A stretch of 64,000 nt of DNA from Bombardia bombarda (Eukaryota; Ascomycota; Sordariomycetes; Sordariales; Lasiosphaeriaceae), in NCBI GenBank assembly GCA_030512295.1, contig JAULSR010000005.1, positions 744,001-808,000 of the forward strand. The letters are read 5' to 3'. The position numbers and the translations under genes are program-made. Shown here one piece after another: positions 1 to 10,439 of the stretch. The notes under the pieces are model-generated. The model had not been told where the DNA came from. It saw nothing but the letters and a program-made list of their open reading frames with translations, and ran no database searches. Numbering within the stretch: the stretch's first letter is position 1; each line of letters begins with the position of its first letter.

Positions 1-636
1 TACCTTATAAGGGAAGGAAGTGTAGAAGGAATGACTAGAAAGGAAAAGAAGGAAAGCGATAGAGAGATTCAAGCTTGTATGGATGAAAAATGGATAGAAT
101 ATGGAAACGTAGGTAGATGGGCTGCTGATATTGAACTCTACTAATGGATTCTTATACATCAATACTCTTGAGCCCCTCTCCTATGACTCTTTTATCTTTC
201 TTTTTCCTTTTGTATCTTTTCCAGCTGGTTTGCTTTTGAATGGTGTTTCTTCGCAACAGTCTTAGCAGTCTAGCCTAGGCGGTCCGGTCCACAATTTCGC
301 ACCCAGGCGATTACATAATATGGATAGTTTGAACCCCTGTTTACATGAAAGCTCCACTACCTAGGTCTACAGGATACCTACCTTAGGTACCTAGGTACCT
401 AAGGTAAGGTAAGGACCGCCTTGGCGTACTTCGTACCACCCATTCATTACCTTCAACAACGAATGTCTGAAATGAATTTACTTCTACATTCATCCTTCAA
501 ACCCTAAACCAAGGCTCTCTCTCACCTCACGTCACTAATGCTATTCCAAACGCGACCTTACCTATTTTCCATCTCTGGTTATAGCAAGGATCATTCCACG
601 TGCAATCAATAACCCTGGGCGTGTCAGCTACGAATG
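1..636. other. Intergenic, downstream of the S8 protease gene
   Basis: No gene is visible here. The stretch is moderately AT-rich and carries runs of TAGGTACC-type motifs, including the palindrome listed separately. It would hold the 3' untranslated region of the minus-strand protease gene that ends at 637. Confidence 0.6.
379..406. repeat. Perfect 28-bp palindrome
   Basis: Fourteen bases pair exactly with the following fourteen around a centre between positions 392 and 393. The core is CCTAGG flanked by GGTAC on each side. The composition is the same GGTACCTA motif scattered through other intergenic parts of this window, so it looks like a fungal intergenic simple repeat rather than a specific operator. 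Confidence 0.8.
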
Positions 637-2815
637 TCAAGATGTGCCAAGGAGAAAATTGCAGGGTCTCAGGCGACATGGACATACCAAAATACTACGC
701 TTCAGCAGTTCCTCGAGTGCCTTCTGTGAGGACCTATCCCAGGTGAGATTCTCGATGTTCAATCCCCTGCTCCCCCTTTCAGTTCCCTTCGCAGCCCACC
801 ACTCGTTTTTGAACTGTGTACCCAGGATCTCGGCGGCCCTCGGGAATCTTTTGTCCGACCCGGTCGACATTTTCTCCAATGCTGTCTTCATCGCATGTCT
901 GGACTGTAATCTTCTGCTCTTCCCGTCCACGAGCCGATCGGCGTATATCAAAACCGCTGCCAGCCCGGATGCGGCCGCAGTAGCCACGGAACTGCCGGAC
1001 TCGGTGGTCACCGTGTGCCCGTCGTTGGACTGGAAGGGGACATCACGGCCCGGGAAACAAAAGTCGACCTTATCGCCAACCCAGATCAGTTTATCACCAT
1101 CAAAGGTGGCGGCGCCAATGCGAAGGCAGTCATCCCATTCCCCTGGGTAGCATTTTTCGGGGGTGTGTCCGCCCTGGTCGCTCGCGGAGCAGAACATTAT
1201 GATATCAGCGGACTCGGCGCTTTTAATAGCATCGTGAAGGCTTTTCATGTCAGTGGTCTCGGGCGCCGTGGTCCGGATTGTCCAGCTCATCGAGATGATA
1301 TCCACTCCGCTGTTGATAGCCCAATTCACGGCCTGCATTGGGACTTTCTGTCAGACACATGCCTCATGGGTTCCGCATCGACGAGAATGGACATGTACCT
1401 TTGCCGCTGACCTGGCTGTAACATTTCGGCCGCTGCCTGTAGATACAGGGACTTCTTCGAGCCTTGCAATGTAGAGCTGTATGTCCGGACAGAGTCTGCA
1501 AATCAATTGCGCCATCAACGTACCATGGTTTCCCGACGGTACAAAATATGACTGGACAAGCTCCAGATATTTCGGATTTGGACAAAACATGGCACCTCCG
1601 GCTATCTTCCCTTCGAGGCCGTCGGCCGTGGGGTCGATGCCGTCGTCGATGATGGCGATCTTGACTGGTTGAACGTTGCTTTTACGAGAAGCAGCAGCAC
1701 CCGTTAAGAAGCCGGAAAACTTACAGATGCTTTCAATCCATGGATGTTCCCTACGACTTGGTGAATTCACGTCCTGAAGCCGCGCAGGCTGAACGGGGAG
1801 GGATAGTTCAGACATACCTGCTGCCAGGAGAGTCATTGATCTCTGATAAAATCCCCTTGTGGGCCTTGTCAGGAACGATTTCCACTCTAATTCCTTCGGC
1901 ATTGGGGTTGGGGTCCTCTACCATTAATCCTTCGCCATTGTGCTTCATCTTGCTTTGCCTCTCGATGCCTGCCTTGCATCGTTCCGTGTTTCGATTCCGA
2001 ACGGCCTCATCCTCCAGCCCATCCATCATATAGATTTTGACCTTCTTCAGTTGAGGGAACTTCCTGCGGTTTCCCAGCCCTTCGGCACTCGCCCAACCCA
2101 TTAGCACGGCATTACTGCCCGAACAGTACATGGACACCTCACGGACTACTGGCGAGGCATCAAAGATAACATCACTGCAGAGGTCCACCCGCTTCCAGTC
2201 ACATACCTCCACGTTGAATCCATACAGTGCCTCCACGATAGCGGCATCTGCATGTGGGTGATTTTGGTTGTCGACCACCATTACTTTGATGATTTCGCGT
2301 ACACCATTACGCCACAGCCAGTCGAAGACAGCCACAAGATCAGAGCACCCGGCTCGAGAAAGAGTTTGCTCATTATGCTGTGACATATGACTAGAGACCA
2401 CCACGCATGTCAGCAAGTTGCAAATAGGCCTGACAGGGCTTGTTCAGCAAAAGAGCACAAACCTATTAGCACTCTTGGCCAGCGGTTGGCGCTCAATGGA
2501 TAACGCGGGCAGTGCCACATATTTCAGAATGCTCTCAAACTTGAGATGTGCCAGCTTATCCAGGTACGCTCGAGTGCTGACGGGATTCGGCATCCCCACA
2601 AGGTCGAACTCTATGCTCCGTTCTTTTCCTGACTGGTAGAGGCGGGACATGGTTTCTTCGCGAGACTTGGAGTTGCGCAAGCAATACGGTGGCGTCTTCG
2701 TCAAAGAGCGCAAACACTGCTGGAGCAGTTGTTGGAGAGCCGGGGTGCATCCAATGCAGGTCAAATCGCCCGTTATTTGAACTTGGAATATCCTGATAAC
2801 ATCTCCTAGTCTCAC
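637..2815 (-). CDS. Intracellular subtilisin-like (S8) serine protease, 5' end uncertain
   Basis: Four exons fit: 2463-2815 (start uncertain), 1818-2390, 1399-1756 and 637-1332. The introns are 2391-2462, 1757-1817 and 1333-1398, and joining them keeps one frame. The last two exons carry the S8 catalytic triad: Asp in AIIDDGID, His in GNHGTLMAQ and Ser in SGSSVATAAASG. The usual Pro after GTSxAT is Ala, and the oxyanion Asn region reads SASDQG. No signal peptide or prodomain is visible, so a cytosolic protease is inferred. The N-terminal 250 or so residues (DLVAVFDWLWRNGV, VEVCDWKRVDLCSDVI) resemble the alpha/beta region that precedes S8 domains in fungal non-self-recognition-type proteins; that resemblance is recalled, not searched. 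Start codons at 2815 and 2650 are both possible. The 5' end lies opposite exons of the neighbouring NLR-like gene, so the N-terminus may be truncated. Confidence 0.75.
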
Positions 2816-5346
2816 CCTATAGTTTTCTTAGCACACGGGCTTGGGGGTTTCGTCGTCAAACAGGTTAGTTCTAGTGTGACAGATTACGTGGGACAGAGAC
2901 AGAAGTTTCATGACTAGCAGTACCGTACTGAACTTTGTCTAGGTCCTGATATCCGCGGTAGAAGAGCCACGATATCGAGGAATTGCCCTGCACATCTCAA
3001 CAGCAGTAAGCATCGCTGAGACCCGAGTGCCTGCTGGCCAAAGATTTCGGGGGGACCTAACCGCGACTTCATTAAACCAGCTATTCTTCGGCGTTCCTCA
3101 TAGAGCGGCTGAGGGTCTAACATGGGAGCATCTCTATCTGCGCCTGCTTTCAGCTCTTCCACAGGCCCCGAGATACCCCCTCAAGTTTGCAACAGACCTG
3201 GTGGAAGAAATGGAAGATGTCAACGGCCGTTTCCGGACACTGCCCTGTAGAATTAACGTTATCAACTACTACGAGGGAGGCGAACATCCGCTGGTATGTA
3301 CCTGGATGTTGATGTTTGAGTGAATCAACAACTCAAAATTTTGAATGCTAACAGCAGGAAAGATTGACAAAGAATGCTATATCGTGGGGTATCGGGATGT
3401 TAGCTGTGATGGCCGACATGACCAACTCTGGCACTTTGCCAAGGGCAAGGCGCCAGCGCGGAAGACGCGTTCAGTAAGATACTGGAGATGAGAAATGGTC
3501 GGTAGCTCCTGCCTTTTTTTTTTTCCCAACCGCGGCTAGACTCGTAATTGACTCTGACATACTACATACATACTTTAGTCTATTATTCCGAATCGCTGCT
3601 CCGCAGGTTTCTCCACACACTGTCCATTCTGGACCCACAAGCTCCATGTCACCAACTGCGTCCAACACTTGCAACAGCAGACAGACCGGATCACACACTT
3701 GGTTATGACACGTTGGCAACCTGGAAAAGCGAGCCAACTGCGAGGGTTCTCTGTATCAGTGGGTCGTCGGGATCGGGGACGACAACTTTCGCATCACGGG
3801 TCCTTGGCGATTTGTTGGAGCATCACGAGGGGGCTCAAGACAGCGCTATTATCCTCAGTTTTGCATTCAGCAGGAGCAAACCCTCAAGCTCGGACCCCTT
3901 TCAGCTTTTTATCTTTCGCTCTGCCGCCAGCTTGTTTCGTTCCAGCCTCGACTTTTCCACCACATTTCATCAGCCGCCAGCTACTGGATGGAGCACAAGT
4001 GTTTCACGGCAGAGTGTCTCTGGATCCTCCTTCGCTCAATGGTTATGAGCCTCATAGAAAAAAGAGCTTCCGTGTATTCCGTAATCTGCTCCATTGAACA
4101 ATGCGACACACCTGCCAAGGAGGCAGTACGGCGGATGGAGGAGTTTGTGAAAGCTGGGAATGGTCACTTCAAAATTCTTTATACACAAACGGATGGCGAG
4201 CATGATCATTTTGGGGGAGGCGAGACAGGAGAGCATCTTTCTATCGCTCTCGACAGTGCAAGCCAAGAAATCGCGGCGTGGAAGGAAGGGCACATCCAGT
4301 CCAGAATTCAAGATCTGGTTCGAGAAGACGCATCCTGGAATGGCCTCACTGAATTAGCGCTGGTGCACGCGAGAGAACAACCGGCAAACTCCACTTACCT
4401 GCTCATCAAGGTCAACATGATATTGCTCGAGTGGACAACAAAAGGCTGCACAAGAAAGCAGGTCAAGGAGAAATTGCAACAACCGCCGAGCTCTCTCCAG
4501 GATTGTTACGATGAGGCTATCGGTACTATCAAGAAAGAATCCCGCACTTGGGTACTGATTGCGCTGCGATGGATTGCTTGTGCCGTTCGACCCTTGAGGC
4601 CAGCCGAACTGGCGGTGGCCGTTGCCCTGAGTGAGATCTCAGGGCTGGCACAACGGGGTGACGGTGGTGAGAGCAAAGACATGTCCGGGATTAAGGATAT
4701 GATCCGGAGGGATATCCTTGGGGATATGCGGCATTGCATGGCACCTCTCATCAAGGTTGAGAATAATCGTGTGTGTTTCATTCATCCTACCTTTGAGGAC
4801 TTTCTTCTTACACATAAACCAATTCCTGGCCACTCCAAGACAGGGAAGTCGAAAGACAAGGAGAGGGACGTTGACTGCCAAATCCTCGAACAATGTCTCC
4901 AGTACCTGAAACACGTTGGACCGTTGGCCTTGTCATCGATCCACTCCGATGCTATCCAGCACTTCCTTCCGAATAGACTACGAATATGGCTTGGTGACAT
5001 ACGCGACTCTCCACTGGCCTGAGCACTTTCGAAAGACTGCATCTCACAAAGCAGCTCGAGAGCATGTTTTGAATTTCCTTAAGGATGAAAAACGGGTTGG
5101 CACATGGGCGGCTTTGTACGAAAGGTTGAATCCACCACTGTGCGGCAGCTCTATCTCAGTCAACAGCCCCCTGCGAATCATCTGCAGATTTGGAATGTCT
5201 TCTCTGACAGACGGTGTTACGCTTGCAAAAGAACTGGCAAAACGCAAAGAGAACCCTCAAGAGGAAGTTAAAGTTGAACAGAGCAAGTGTCTCGACCTTG
5301 CTGCAGAGCACGGTCACCACGATGTGGTCCAAATCTTGCTTAAGAT
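2810..5346 (+). pseudogene. Decayed NLR front half: alpha/beta-hydrolase plus NACHT
   Basis: Exon 2810-2863 encodes a hydrolase segment (PIVFLAHGLGGFVVKQ), exon 2943-3297 its continuation with the FFGVPHRA motif, and further coding follows to 5346. Introns fit at 2864-2942 and 3298-3359 and between about 3473 and 3605. In related proteins the hydrolase box is GHSLGG; here the nucleophile Ser is Gly (2837-2839). The P-loop at 3761-3784 reads GSSGSGTT, with Thr for the invariant Lys. The Walker B region at 4081-4107 reads VICSIEQCD instead of the usual xxDALDEC type. The NACHT C-terminal helices and the YGLVTYATLHW motif before the ankyrins are recognisable. The frame shifts by minus one near 3890 (a CCCC/TTT stretch) and by plus one near 4970. 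Coding is then interrupted by the LTR at 5347. I infer a non-functional or rewired NLR. The segment before 2810 cannot be put in one frame. Confidence 0.75.
5342..5346. repeat. Target-site duplication, left copy (AAGAT)
   Basis: The five bases immediately before the LTR terminus TGTTAC match the five immediately after its GTAACA end. The sequence lies inside ankyrin-type coding. Confidence 0.9.
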
Positions 5347-5382
5347 TGTTACAACCTGCCAAGACATGTCAGCGTTGTAGGC

Positions 5383-5404
5383 ACGTGACCACGGTTGGTC
5401 ACGT
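5383..5404. promoter_or_regulatory. Inverted repeat with E-box in the LTR
   Basis: ACGTGACCA at 5383-5391 and TGGTCACGT at 5396-5404 are exact inverted copies separated by four bases. The left arm is part of CACGTGAC, the core bound by bHLH/bZIP factors. It lies in the presumed U3 part of the LTR, where enhancers sit. Function is inferred. Confidence 0.45.
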
Positions 5405-5610
5405 AATCACGGCAGACCATGAGGTCAGGCGCGACCCCAAGACAATTGACCATGGGGCAATGGCACCGAGACAAATGGCACCAGACCTACGGGCAGGAGG
5501 ACACTGGACGACCAGGTGGTGAGGGCACCTGGGATGGCACCTGTGATGCGGTGTCTCAAGCGAGTCACCGGACACAGCTCCCCAACAGGCTTGGCCTGTC
5601 GCTTGAGAAT

Positions 5611-5617
5611 TATTTAG
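5611..5617 (+). promoter_or_regulatory. TATA-like box of the LTR
   Basis: TATTTAG about 205 bp before the first ATG downstream of the element. It is followed directly by the hairpin at 5618-5642 and then a pyrimidine-rich stretch suited to transcription starts. It could drive the ankyrin-SPRY reading frame. Inference only. Confidence 0.35.
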
Positions 5618-5642
5618 GAGCAGCGAGCTTCCCTCGCTGCTC
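5618..5642. repeat. 10-bp perfect hairpin in the LTR
   Basis: GAGCAGCGAG and CTCGCTGCTC pair perfectly around the loop CTTCC. If transcription starts upstream, this would be a stable stem in the 5' leader. It could be an R-region structure or part of a polyadenylation signal context. Confidence 0.6.
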
Positions 5643-5818
5643 ACACCAGTCCCTACCTAGACAGCTTTCAATCTAAGTCTTTGTCTGATTCTCAGAGGAA
5701 GAGGCAGCAAGCCTTACGCCACCCTTATTACCCAGCGCAGCCTGACTCTCTGCCAACATAAACCCTTCACCGACAGACCCTTGCCCTGACGGACCAGAGT
5801 AAGAGTCTGGGCGTAACA

Positions 5819-5823
5819 AAGAT
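5819..5823. repeat. Target-site duplication, right copy (AAGAT)
   Basis: The right-hand copy of the duplication. Its last two bases, AT, together with the following G form the ATG at 5822-5824 that opens the 1280-codon frame. Confidence 0.9.
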
Positions 5824-8800
5824 GGGTATAAGATCTGAAGACGCCTTGGGTTTAGCTGCCGCCCGAGGATTTGCCGATATTGTCGAAAGCATTTTGAATA
5901 TCGACTCGGAAGGCATCAACAGACCGAGCCCGTACGCACCACTTCACCATGCTACCTGTGCCGGATATAAGAATGTGGTATCCCTGCTTCTGGACAGGAA
6001 TGCTAATCCTGATACCCGGACAACAATAGCTGTGGTCTCAGCTTCAGACTCGAACTCGGTCTTGGACTTGGAAAAAGACGCAGACGCAGTTGCAGACGCA
6101 GATGCAGACGCAGATCGGAATTCACATAGCTCGTATCGGAGCACTTGGACCGATACACTTCTGACCTCGGCGTGGTCCGAAGAGACAAGCCTCCAACTCG
6201 CAGCCCTTACCGGACAGGCAGAAGTAATAGAGCTTCTGCTTTCGAAGAATGCGGGCCTGCATGCAGTGAATTCCGTAGGATATGATGCGCTCAAATATGC
6301 AGCCATGGGTGGTTTCGTTGATGTTGTGGCCCTCCTCCTGCACAGGGGCGCTGATAGGCACAGACCATCGCAAGAGGACAACAATACAGCACTCCATCTG
6401 GCCGCAGTCCATGGTCATGTCAAAGTCGTCGAACTGCTTATTCAGGGAGCCAGACATGGAGACAAGGGCCACCCAATCCACTTGGCAAACACAGAAGGCT
6501 TAACACCCCTTGATTTGGCTGCTCGGCAAGGGCATCTGGATGTCTTGAACTACATCTTTAGCGTCATGGACTGTGGCCTGGACTTGGAGAGCGCGAGCGC
6601 CACAAGGACCGAGAATGAAGACAGGAAATCTTCAAGAGGCCGCAATCTCACGTCACCAACCGACGCTACACCATCCTCTCGCCTCCCAGATCCGAGCCCC
6701 GGAATCCGGCGCCGACCCACAGGACAGGGACTATCAGAGATGAAAGGGGGATCAACACAAGCCCGGCGAAGGCCATGGGCCCCCGCAAACAAAGATGGCC
6801 GCAAGTCTGCATTGGAGTGGGCGGTGGAGAAGGGCCACCGTCATGTTGTCGAGACACTTCTGGCAAGATCAGCCGAGAGGCACCTGCAGAAGGCTTTCGA
6901 AGATAAGCATGGAAACACGGCCCTCCACAAAGCGGCAAAGGGGGGGCACTCTAAAACCATTGACGAGTTGCTGAAGAACTCAAAATGTGCTCGATTATTT
7001 CAGATCAACAGCCCTGAAAAAGAGAATCAGATGACGCCGCTTCACCTGGCAGCCAAGGCAGGCCATGTTGATGTTGTCAAGACCCTGCTTCTCCTTAAAG
7101 CTCAGCCAAACTTACAAGACGGAAACCAACGGACCGCTCTTCACCACGCTGCGATGCACGGACATACGAGATGTTTCAATGAGCTTCTTGAGCATGAATT
7201 CGACATAAGGATAGTTGACCAGGACGGAAGGACGGCTCTGCACTGGGCTGCCGAATGCGGTTACTTCGCCATAGTCAGGGCAGTGCTATTTCGAGATCGA
7301 GAGACGCTATGGCTTAAAGATGGAAACCTCGCAGTGGCCCTTGACCTTGTTGTTGCAAGAGGTAAACTTGAGGAGGTTGAGAAGTTTGTCCAGATGCTAG
7401 AAGAGATGGAAGGGGAAAACTTTCCGCGACAAGGGATGCCGCTGCATGCTGCAGCGAGAACTGGTAATCAACAGATCTTGCGATTTCTTCTCGATCGAGA
7501 TTGGGATTGTGGTACTCTCAAGGATTCTGAAGGCAAAACGCCGTTACATTTGGCTGTGGAGTGCGGCTTTACGGAAGGAGTCGAGTTACTGCTTGCGAAA
7601 CCAGCTAATTGTGATGTGGACGCCTTGGATAACGAAAGAAATACGCCACTACACTGCGCAATGCAGCTTGATATTGTTCACACATTACTGCGAGCTAAAG
7701 CAAAAAATGACGAGAAGAATAAGGATGGAGAGACGCCTTCATATCTGGCCGCTTGGCGTGGTGAGATGGACATCCTACAAACACTACTCGATTCTGATCC
7801 AAAGCCAGACTTTAGAACCACGGATACCCACGGTTGGTCCCTCTTGCATGCAGCATTTAATGAAAAAGACATTGTGAACATGCTTCTCGAGCGTGGTGCC
7901 AACCTGGACGCTCAAGACGAATACGGAGTAACACCGCTGTCAATATCTCTGACATACGGGTTCTTCGAAATTGCGAAGACGCTTATCGACGCTGGTGCTG
8001 ATCCCAACAAGTCTAAAAGATTCAGAAACTCGCCACTACATTGCGTATTTGGGAACCTTTGGGAACCTAACGAAAAGTTGACCGAAATGGTGAAGAGCCT
8101 CGTCGACAAAGGCGCAGACCTCCTAAGGGAAGGCGAGAATGGAGAGACGGCACTTCATTTTGCAGTCAAGCATGGCAAGCGAGAAATCGTGGACTACATA
8201 ATCGATACCCTGAATAGCAAAGGTCCAGTCGAAAAGATCAGCGACCTGTACAGTGCGGCTCTCTGCGAGTGTGTGTCCGCAACCGAGTTCAACCTCGAGA
8301 TGGCCGAGATAGCCGAGAGACTTGTTGCTCAGGGGCTGGATATAAATAAGGCTACGAAGTTCGGTTTGATTGCTTTGCAAGCAGCCTGTGCAAACGGCAC
8401 AGTCGAAGCAGTCAAGTGGCTTCTGAACCAAAAGAATATTGACATCAATGCAAAGGGCAGTCGGTTTGGAACAGCACTCTGCGCTGCAATCGGAAGCAAG
8501 GAATCCATAGAAGACAAGGTCCTAGTGCTCCTCAAGCATGAAACAGAAGTCGACACTAATCTCAACAGCGAAGAGCAGCCCACCCCCCTACAGAAAGCCG
8601 CGTCGAAGGGCAACGAATCACTGGTGAAGCTACTCCTAAAACACAAAGCCGACGTGAACCTTACGAAGCCCGGCTGTGATACACCGCTCAACGAAGCTAT
8701 TTTGCAGCATAAAATTACCATGGAGACAATCAAGATGTTATTGACGGGCGGCGCAGACATACACAGGCGTGGTGTGGCCGGCAAGCTACCGGTTCACGCG

Positions 8801-10439
8801 GCGGCCATCAGTGATCGATCTGATGTGATGGAAATCCTTTGTTCAGCGCAGGCAGATGCTCGCGCCAAAGATGACAACGGTCTCTCGCCGCTGATGCACG
8901 CAGTGCTGAATAATAGCGTGTCCGTCTTCAAGTTTCTTCTTTCTCAACATGCCTATGATTTGGACGAAGCCGATTCCAAGGGCCAAACACCACTTATTGT
9001 CGCCAGCATCCTGGGAGATAAATCAATTCTGAACGAGCTTCTAAACAGCGAATTCAAAGTTCAAGATATACTCAACGCTCAAGACTTCCACGGCAAAACA
9101 GCGCTGGCGTATGCGGTCCGGATGGACCTCCTCGAGGTTGTCAAGACGCTGGTTGGGAATGGTGCAGATGCCAGTATTGCCGATTATCGCGGCTACAGCC
9201 CCCTCTACTGGGCAGTGCGTATGGCCAGCCAGGAAACAACCGAGGTCATCATGGAAGCCATGGAAAAAAGGCCCGAGAGGAACACGACCGAGCACCGGAG
9301 CATTGTCATCCATGGAGCTATTGCATCGAACAAACGCCAGGTACTTGAGCAACTTATAGACCACTCTGATGTCGATACCGATTTGTCAACACCTGAAGGC
9401 TGGACCCCGCTGTACACGGCACTGATGTACGGGTCATCTCGAATGACAGAGATTTTGCGTGAAAAATTGGGCACAAGATATCCAGGAAACCCTGACTACC
9501 GGAGAAGACCAAGTCGCTGGCATCCAAGGGACAAACACCCGGGCATCAAGATCGATCCAAAGAATCTCGCCGCCTTTGTAACAGACGGTAGGCTCGAGGA
9601 ACCTGTGTCAGTGTTTCTGAGCTCCCATATACTAATTTGCCTGCAGGAACCAATCGCTATCTGAATCTGATAGAATTCAACAAATCCATGATGACTCGGA
9701 TGGGGCAGTATGGGATGGTCAGAGCAAACTTCCCAATGCTGCCCCTCTTCAACGATCGAGTGTATTATTTTGAGGTGACTCTCAATGCTGTCGGCACCCC
9801 AGGGTAAGCTCCCATTTTACATGCCCTGGCTGGTCACTGGTCCAGCCAGGCAGCAACCCCTTGTTTGATGACGTTTCCATTGACACCCTCAGCGGCGGTT
9901 TCATGGCCGTCGGATTCAGCGATGACCAAGCATCGCTGAATAAAATGCTCGGCCTGGACTCAGGCGGCTGGGGATTTCACTCGGACGACGGACGTGTCTT
10001 TGAGGATGGTCGGAAATATGATGGTAACGAGTATGACAGCCCGTATGGGGAGGTGAACGTCACAATTGGATGTGGGGTCAACTTCGCTAAAAATACGGCG
10101 TTCTACACAAAGAATGGTAACGTTATTGGTGAGTCTCCATCTCCTAGACTTAGTTCAGGTACCTTTGAAAAGTAAGAGTAGGTACGTCAAGACGGGTGAC
10201 TGACTATGGGATAAATAGGGAGAGCATGCACTGGGATTCGCGGGAAACTTTATCCCGCGATATCCATTAACTTCTGCCAAGCGGGGTGGCGTGTCGCAAC
10301 TGTATTCCCGGGGGAACATGGAACATCCGACGGCTTTGTCTTCAAGGGGGATTTTGAGGGTGAGAATACTTTGGCTCCATCCGAGTTGGCTCAGAGAAAC
10401 TCCGACGATACGGGCAAAACAGACAAAAGTGACGATTAG
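5822..10439 (+). CDS. Ankyrin-repeat and SPRY protein (separated C-terminal half of an NLR)
   Basis: Exons 5822-9587, 9647-9803, 9854-10128 and 10219-10439 give 1472 residues with no stop. The introns 9588-9646, 9804-9853 and 10129-10218 have GT..AG ends. The first 1250 or so residues are about two dozen ankyrin repeats (for example TALHLAAVHGHVKVVELLI, TPLHLAAKAGHVDVVKTLL), interrupted near residues 75-105 by an Asp/Ala-rich insert and near 260-325 by a Ser/Pro-rich linker. The C-terminus is a SPRY/B30.2 fold: VYYFEVTL, GFMAVGFSD, WGFHSDDGR, TIGCGVNF, FYTKNGNVIG, KLYPAIS. Both domain types bind proteins. Originally this was the recognition half of the NLR to its left. It now begins directly after the solo LTR, at the ATG made by the target duplication. 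Whether it is expressed is unknown, but intact splicing and the long open frame contrast with the decayed front half. Confidence 0.8.

Larger units (their letters stand above)
5347..5818 (+). mobile_element. Solo LTR of an LTR retrotransposon, 472 bp
   Basis: The element begins TGTTAC and ends GTAACA, perfect inverted termini of the TG..CA type, and is bracketed by a 5-bp direct repeat AAGAT (5342-5346 and 5819-5823). No internal gag/pol, primer-binding site or second LTR is present, so it is a solo LTR left by LTR-LTR recombination. Removing the LTR and one AAGAT (477 bp, a multiple of three) rejoins the ankyrin frame exactly: the coding before it ends in LLK plus Met and continues into GIRSEDALGLAAARG. 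Inside are a TATTTAG box, a 10-bp perfect hairpin and an inverted repeat containing CACGTGAC. Orientation is inferred as plus from the order of the TATA-like box and the pyrimidine-rich 3' part. Superfamily (Gypsy or Copia) cannot be decided. Confidence 0.9.

Noticed and set aside
5376..5818. Alternative LTR boundary starting at TGTAGG
   Set aside because: It gives no target-site duplication and no inverted terminal match. The 5347 start gives both.
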